A DNA stretch of 64,000 bases from Bacillota bacterium (GTDB taxonomy: Bacteria; Bacillota; Clostridia; Acetivibrionales; DTU013). The number at the start of each line of letters is the position of its first letter. The first letter of the stretch is position 1. The stretch is taken from assembly GCA_023433505.1 (NCBI GenBank), contig JAEZCO010000059.1:1-64000 (forward strand), given 5' to 3'. Below the pieces are notes generated by a model that had not been told where the DNA came from, did not search any database, and worked only from the letters and a program-made list of their open reading frames with translations. A program made the translations under genes and the position numbers. Of the stretch, positions 59,326 through 64,000 are shown piece after piece.

Positions 59326-61587
59326 CTATTGATTTCCGGCAATATGAATAACGTGCACATGCGGATCACAGACTGAAACCTGCATGGTTTCCGACCCCGG
59401 AAGGATAATATACGCTATAGTTCCTTCGGGAATTTTCACTTTCATTGTCATGCCATTGCCATCCCGCTCCCACTTGGCATATATCTCACCTTTCACAGTC
59501 GTTACTTTTCCCTCTGCGAACTGCATCCCTGAAGGCATATACGGTTTGATGACGATTTCTCCGAATCCGGGGGCGGCCGCCTTTATCCCCGTGATATATT
59601 CCAGCAGGATTCTTGCCGGGTACGCATTCCATGCATGGCTGTGGGATTCAATATTTTGAAAGCCTTCCCATATTGTTTTGAAGCCTTTTGCGATCATATG
59701 GCCCCACCCGGGATAATCCGTCCTGTTGATAAGGCCGTAAGCCGCTTGTTCTTTTCCGTTTTCAAACAACACTTGAAGCAGATTCAGTGAAAGCAGCGTG
59801 CTGGATCCGAAGCCTTCTCCCACAATAAAATCCAGTACCGCCTCCCGGTGGTCCCGTGGCACCAGTCCATACTGGAAAGCAATTACCTGGGTCCCCTGGT
59901 GGCACTGCTCCGACCCGTAACAATCCGAAAACAGCTTTTTATCCGGCCGGTACAAATACTTCAGGATCGATTCCTTCAAGCTGCCTGCATTTTTGCCGAA
60001 TTCCTTTGTATCCTCCTCCAGATGAAGAGTCGACGCGATCCTTTCCATTACTTCCATGGCATGGTATAGCTTGCAGTTTTGAACCGTCAGGAATTCTCCC
60101 GTCTCATCAATGTCCGGATAAGGCCAGTCGCTGATGTTCCAGCCCTCCGGAAAGCCTGCGGCTTTGGGCACAAGTCCTGTTTTTCCGCTTCTGATTCCCA
60201 GATAATAATTTACCGTCTTCCTGGCCGTTTCATAGCAGGCATGCAATATGCCCGTATTATTGTAAATGAAATAGGTTTTCCACAGCAATGTGATAAAATG
60301 CAGGTCCCATTCGGGGATTTTGACAGCAAAATTCGGATTGCTGAGGTTTGTCGGAAATACAAAAGGAAATCTTCCATCCTCAAGCTGTGCATCCCTGAAG
60401 TCCGACAGGACCTTTTCCAAAATCTCCGGATTCATGAAGCCATAGGAAAAGGTCTCGGCCTGCAAATCCGAATCCGCCAGATATTGAGCCTGCTCCCTGT
60501 GGGGACAGTCCACCATCTGTCCGGTGATATTGTTGATCTGCGTTTGTATGCAGGCGTTATAAATATTGTTAAGCAGTTGATTGGAGGAGTTGAAAAAGCT
60601 CGTATACGATACTTCGGTTCCTGCCGAAACTATTTTTATGTTTTCGGGGCTGAGTATTCCCGGATAGCCTGTAACTTCAACATACCTGAAAGCCTTGAAG
60701 GAAAAGCATGGCTCCCATATCTCCCGCCCTTCCCCTTTTGCCGTATATGCGTCATAATAGTTTTCGGAAGCCTCATTGCATACATTGTGCTTTACTCTTC
60801 CATTTTCTCCAATATCCTCGGAATAGCGCAGGGTGATCCGGGTACCCTTCGCGCATGTCACTTCCAGCCTGGGCCACCCTGTTATGATCTTCCCTGCGTC
60901 AAAGACCTGTACTCCTTCTACCTGCAAACCGGCCGTACCGGGGATAATTATTTCGTGAATCCCGCCCTCGGGGATTGTTTGAGGCCTCAATTCCCATGCC
61001 TCTGCATTGATTGGAGAAAGCAGCGCATCCTCCCACTGCGAATCGTTGAAGCCGCTTTCCAGCCAACCAACCGGCTCTTTGGAGGCATCAAAATTTTCAA
61101 TGGCGGAAATCCTCCGGTTCTGCTGGAATTCGGCACCATTTTGAAAGGGAGTCTGTCCAAGAGCTTTCCAGGCTGAATCGGTAACTATTACTTCTTCGCT
61201 GTGGTCCGTATACTTCAAATGGCATTGAAGAATGAAACCGGGCAGTCCATCGATATAATTCTGCCCGCCTCCTCCGAGGTAGTGCGCCGATGCGCCAAAA
61301 ACATTGGAGCCGCTTTTTACTATGGCCGTAATGTCATAGCATAGATATAATTTGGATTTTTCCGGATGCGAGGGCGCCGGCGTTACATATCCGCTGACTT
61401 TGCGTCCATTAACATAGAGCTCCATATGGTTATGCGCCGAAGCATATATCCTGGCCTTTTCAACAGTTTTCCCAAGATAAAATTCCTTACGGAAATAAGC
61501 GAAATCATTTGTCTGCTTTTCATGGTTTTTCCATATCCATTCAGCCTTCCATTCAGGACAAATGGCTCCTGAAACTAAAAAATTCAT
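59326..61587 (-). CDS. Alpha-L-rhamnosidase-like protein (GH78)
   Basis: 753 residues: an N-terminal carbohydrate-binding-like beta-sandwich, the rhamnosidase N domain (W-K-A-L-G, R-R-I-S-A), a beta domain with G-W-P-R-L-E-V, then the alpha/alpha barrel containing M-V-D-C-P-H-R-E-Q, D-L-Q-A-E-T-F-S-Y, W-D-L-H-F and the C-terminal beta domain. The catalytic acid region is in D-C-P-H-R-E. No signal peptide, so probably cytoplasmic. It lies next to an AraC regulator, and removal of rhamnose from plant saccharides is the expected role. Confidence 0.87.
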   Translation of the reverse strand: MNFLVSGAICPEWKAEWIWKNHEKQTNDFAYFRKEFYLGKTVEKARIYASAHNHMELYVNGRKVSGYVTPAPSHPEKSKLYLCYDITAIVKSGSNVFGASAHYLGGGGQNYIDGLPGFILQCHLKYTDHSEEVIVTDSAWKALGQTPFQNGAEFQQNRRISAIENFDASKEPVGWLESGFNDSQWEDALLSPINAEAWELRPQTIPEGGIHEIIIPGTAGLQVEGVQVFDAGKIITGWPRLEVTCAKGTRITLRYSEDIGENGRVKHNVCNEASENYYDAYTAKGEGREIWEPCFSFKAFRYVEVTGYPGILSPENIKIVSAGTEVSYTSFFNSSNQLLNNIYNACIQTQINNITGQMVDCPHREQAQYLADSDLQAETFSYGFMNPEILEKVLSDFRDAQLEDGRFPFVFPTNLSNPNFAVKIPEWDLHFITLLWKTYFIYNNTGILHACYETARKTVNYYLGIRSGKTGLVPKAAGFPEGWNISDWPYPDIDETGEFLTVQNCKLYHAMEVMERIASTLHLEEDTKEFGKNAGSLKESILKYLYRPDKKLFSDCYGSEQCHQGTQVIAFQYGLVPRDHREAVLDFIVGEGFGSSTLLSLNLLQVLFENGKEQAAYGLINRTDYPGWGHMIAKGFKTIWEGFQNIESHSHAWNAYPARILLEYITGIKAAAPGFGEIVIKPYMPSGMQFAEGKVTTVKGEIYAKWERDGNGMTMKVKIPEGTIAYIILPGSETMQVSVCDPHVHVIHIAGNQ

Positions 61588-61711
61588 ACCCTTCCTACCC
61601 CCTGCTTACATAGCTTCTAGTTTAAGTATTTTTATTCACCGGATTTATAGTAAATGTCTTTCAATGCAATAATTAATTATACTTTACTATAGAAGGTAAA
61701 TCCTATATATT

Positions 61712-62683
61712 TTATTTGGTTGCGGCTAAATTTTTTTTGAGCGTTTGTACACTAAAATGGTATTGATCACTGTCACTTCCCGAAGGTGAATGGATCATCT
61801 GAAATTTCTTCGGAGATATGCCGTAAAACTGCTTGAAAAGTCTGCTGAACTGTGCAGGATCATTAATCCCTACCAAGGGGCAGACATCGCTGATCTTGAA
61901 ATTCATCTTCAAATAACCTGCGGCCACTGCCAGCCTCCTCTCACAGATATATTCGCTGACCGGTTTATTCATATATTTTTTGAACAAAAGCTGCAGATTC
62001 CTTACGGAGGTATGGGTATTGGAGGCTATATCCGTTATGTAAAGCTTTTCCGAGAGGTTGGCGGATATGTACCTTACCGCTGATTCTACAATCCCTTCCG
62101 ATGGCAGGGATTTCCCTTTGAACCGGTTGTTTTTGTCGTCCACCAGGGAAAAAAGGCTGTCCAGCGCCATGCCCTTCACCGCATTCCAAACACTGAAATT
62201 CCTGCCTGAATTATACTCCATATAGGATTTAAAAAAGCTCAGATAGGAGAGAAGCTGCCTGCATGACTTCTTTACAATGGAATGGTTTGTCAAAAAGGAG
62301 GAGAGCATTTCCTCTTCAAAATTTTCCGGTGTCTTTGACAGGCTGCGCTGTATATAGATGTTGAAGAAAACCAGGTAAAGGTTTTCCTGTTTTCTGCCGG
62401 CTTCATCCCTGGAAAGTCTTATCTCATGCATCACACCGGGATTGGCAATAAAAACGTCTCCCTCCCCCAGAACATACAGCTCTCCACCGTGAAGGTATTC
62501 ACCCGACCCGCCTGTTATAATACATAGCTCGTAATTATTGTGATAATGCTGGCCGTTGGTGGGCGCATCCTTGTCAAAAACGCAAAAGGATACAGGCTCA
62601 ATCTCAATAATATAGTTACCGATTACCTCCTGGATTCTGATTCCATGGAGCGTGTTGAAATGCAATGCGACAGCTTTATCCAT
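61712..62683 (-). CDS. AraC-family regulator with cupin domain
   Basis: 323 residues: an N-terminal cupin-like sensor (Q-H-Y-H-N-N-Y-E-L-C-I-I, G-D-V-F-I-A-N-P-G-V-M-H) at ~40-100 and a C-terminal AraC double helix-turn-helix with G-I-N-D-P-A-Q-F-S-R-L-F-K-Q-F-Y-G-I-S-P. AGGAGG precedes the ATG at 62683. The gene is upstream of the GH78 gene (125 bases) and divergent from the uroporphyrinogen-decarboxylase-family gene, so it may govern both. Confidence 0.9.
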   Translation of the reverse strand: MDKAVALHFNTLHGIRIQEVIGNYIIEIEPVSFCVFDKDAPTNGQHYHNNYELCIITGGSGEYLHGGELYVLGEGDVFIANPGVMHEIRLSRDEAGRKQENLYLVFFNIYIQRSLSKTPENFEEEMLSSFLTNHSIVKKSCRQLLSYLSFFKSYMEYNSGRNFSVWNAVKGMALDSLFSLVDDKNNRFKGKSLPSEGIVESAVRYISANLSEKLYITDIASNTHTSVRNLQLLFKKYMNKPVSEYICERRLAVAAGYLKMNFKISDVCPLVGINDPAQFSRLFKQFYGISPKKFQMIHSPSGSDSDQYHFSVQTLKKNLAATK

Positions 62684-62872
62684 ATGCGCCTCCTATGAAC
62701 TATTTTACTATAGATTGCGCAATAATTCAATTTTATTACATATTATATCATTCAGTGTATTTGCAGTTTTGCTATAATATACATAGATGAGCAAGCAAAG
62801 CAATACAACGCTGTAACCTAGTGCATTGCATAATTTTAATATATTTGTATCACATGCCTAAGGAGGATAATT

Positions 62873-64000
62873 ATGGCTCTCAATGCCGGAAGCCCAAAAA
62901 GGGAAACCCTTACCTCAAGAGAACGGGTGAAAAGGACAATCAATCATCAACCGGTGGACCGTATGCCCATAGATCTTGGATTTCACTATTCTACTGGTAT
63001 TTCTGCTTTTGCGTACTGGAATCTGAGGGAATACCTGGGTCTGTCGACGGAGAATGTTGAAGTAATAGACCTATTTCAATTTCTTGCAAGAGTCGACGAG
63101 GATGTTTTAAGAAGGTTTCACTGCGACAGCATCCTGCTTAACCCCGGAAGCCCCAAAAAGCATAAGTGGAATCCCAGGGGGAGATACAACTTTCTTGTCC
63201 CCACCTACTTCAATCCACAATTGACAGAGGACGGCAGCTGGGTTCTGGAGAAAGGCGACCGGCGTATGCGCATGCCCGAAGGAGGGTTCTTCTTTGACGG
63301 CCAGTGGTTCAGTTCTGAAGATGCAGCAGAAGACGAAACCATTGCCGCCTATGCGAAAGAAGCAGAGAGAATTTACAAGGAAACCGACTATTATACGATG
63401 TATATCGGCTACCACGCCTATTTCTGCTGTGATGACATTGACTGGCAATGCAATATGATCACTGATCCGGACCTGATACTGGAAGAAAACAGAAGAATCC
63501 ACCAGGACCAGCTCAAGCATGTAAAAAAAGTGATTGCTACCATGGGGCAGCACATTCAGGCAATTGCCATCAATTCCGACCTTGGCTCGCAAATGGGTCC
63601 GTTGTGCAATCCTAATCTTTATAACGACCTATGTGCGCCTTTTGTGAAGGAATTCTGCGATTTCGTACATCAGAACAGCGATTTGAAAATCTTTATTCAC
63701 TCCTGCGGTGCAATTAAACAATTTATTCCGACCTTGATCGAATGCGGTGTTGACATCTTCAATCCCGTCCAGATATCTGCGGCAGGTATGGACCCCGCGG
63801 AGCTGAAAAAGGAATTTGGCGGCAAGGCCACTTTCTGGGGCGGCGGCTGCAACACCCAGAGCGTTTTGAATATCGGCACGCCGGAAGCTGTTGAAAAGAA
63901 TGTGCGTGAGCTTGTAAAGATCTTCAAGCCGGGCGGGGGCTTTGTCTTTAATCAGGTGCACAACATCATGGGAGACGTAAAGCCTGAAAATATCGTTACA
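62873..64000 (+). CDS. Uroporphyrinogen decarboxylase-family protein (5' part, runs off the window)
   Basis: At least 376 codons without a stop to the window edge. It begins M-A-L-N-A-G-S-P-K-R-E-T-L-T-S-R-E-R-V with R-T-I-N-H-Q-P-V-D-R-M-P near residue 22, which is the N-terminal signature of the URO-D/MtaA/CmuA superfamily. The central part has I-F-I-H-S-C-G near residue 275 and the C-terminal beta strands follow. The family includes heme-pathway and methyltransferase enzymes. A rhamnosidase-AraC neighbourhood points away from heme synthesis. AAGGAGG precedes the ATG. Confidence 0.85.
   Translation, partial: MALNAGSPKRETLTSRERVKRTINHQPVDRMPIDLGFHYSTGISAFAYWNLREYLGLSTENVEVIDLFQFLARVDEDVLRRFHCDSILLNPGSPKKHKWNPRGRYNFLVPTYFNPQLTEDGSWVLEKGDRRMRMPEGGFFFDGQWFSSEDAAEDETIAAYAKEAERIYKETDYYTMYIGYHAYFCCDDIDWQCNMITDPDLILEENRRIHQDQLKHVKKVIATMGQHIQAIAINSDLGSQMGPLCNPNLYNDLCAPFVKEFCDFVHQNSDLKIFIHSCGAIKQFIPTLIECGVDIFNPVQISAAGMDPAELKKEFGGKATFWGGGCNTQSVLNIGTPEAVEKNVRELVKIFKPGGGFVFNQVHNIMGDVKPENIVT

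Noticed and set aside
60079..61176. A 365-codon antisense frame within the rhamnosidase gene
   Set aside because: Mirrors the GH78 coding sequence; no ribosome site and no recognisable domain.
1..64000. CRISPR arrays, tRNA and rRNA genes
   Set aside because: No spaced direct repeats of array type and no tRNA/rRNA-like segments were seen by eye; a covariance search would be decisive.

Overview
The window looks like the chromosome of an anaerobic, Gram-positive member of the Clostridia. The signs are a pyruvate formate-lyase activase, a MecA adaptor, a pyruvate kinase with the extra C-terminal PEP-utilising domain typical of Bacillota, VanW and PRC-barrel envelope proteins, a bactofilin/M23 pair, strong AGGAGG-type ribosome sites and rho-independent terminators. 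The species cannot be named from this sequence alone.

Layout. (1) About 0.4-22.1 kb is an accessory island abutting the 3' end of rlmD (rumA, 23S rRNA m5U methyltransferase, minus strand). It is divided into blocks by recurring copies of a sequence that resembles the last ~30 bp of rlmD joined to a conserved flank. From rlmD outward the blocks hold: (a) a large serine recombinase, a broken DUF3892 gene, a type I restriction-modification operon (half-HsdS, HsdM, HsdS, HsdR), a YgjP-like metallopeptidase and an EVE-like/PD-(D/E)XK nuclease; (b) a truncated second recombinase, transposase debris, a broken DUF1186/SEC-C gene and a VbhA-Fic antitoxin-toxin pair; (c) a DUF2975 membrane protein, a YozG-like repressor and a lipoprotein behind a twin-operator promoter; (d) a DUF4085 protein and an acetyltransferase; (e) an M3 oligoendopeptidase cut in half by one of the scars; (f) an AraC regulator and a GH1 protein lacking the usual acid/base glutamate; then a PadR gene at the window edge. 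I read this as a serine-recombinase-built tandem array, analogous to SCC elements at rlmH or, more loosely, to an integron: one active-looking recombinase at the head and recombinase-less blocks behind it.

(2) About 22-31.6 kb: rlmD, a methyl-accepting chemotaxis protein, an M23 peptidase plus bactofilin, an XRE regulator and a class A penicillin-binding protein. (3) About 31.7-41.5 kb: divergent proB and proA, a hypothetical gene, pflA, the potABCD spermidine/putrescine transporter, and pyk. (4) About 41.7-53.2 kb: a PlsC-type acyltransferase fused to a zinc ribbon, a GltS-type symporter, mecA, a VanW protein, a PRC-barrel protein, a membrane protein, a MASE3-SpoIIE phosphatase and lon. (5) About 53.8-59.2 kb: the MoxR/DUF58/DUF4129 operon, a beta-lactamase-fold serine hydrolase and a YggT-family protein. 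(6) About 59.3-64 kb: a GH78-type rhamnosidase, an AraC regulator and a divergent uroporphyrinogen-decarboxylase-family gene running off the end.

A roughly 105-bp inverted-repeat element recurs between housekeeping genes (27.2, 32.6, 44.3, 46.6 kb) and was not seen in the island. The hsd block is visibly more AT-rich than the housekeeping half, which fits recent acquisition.
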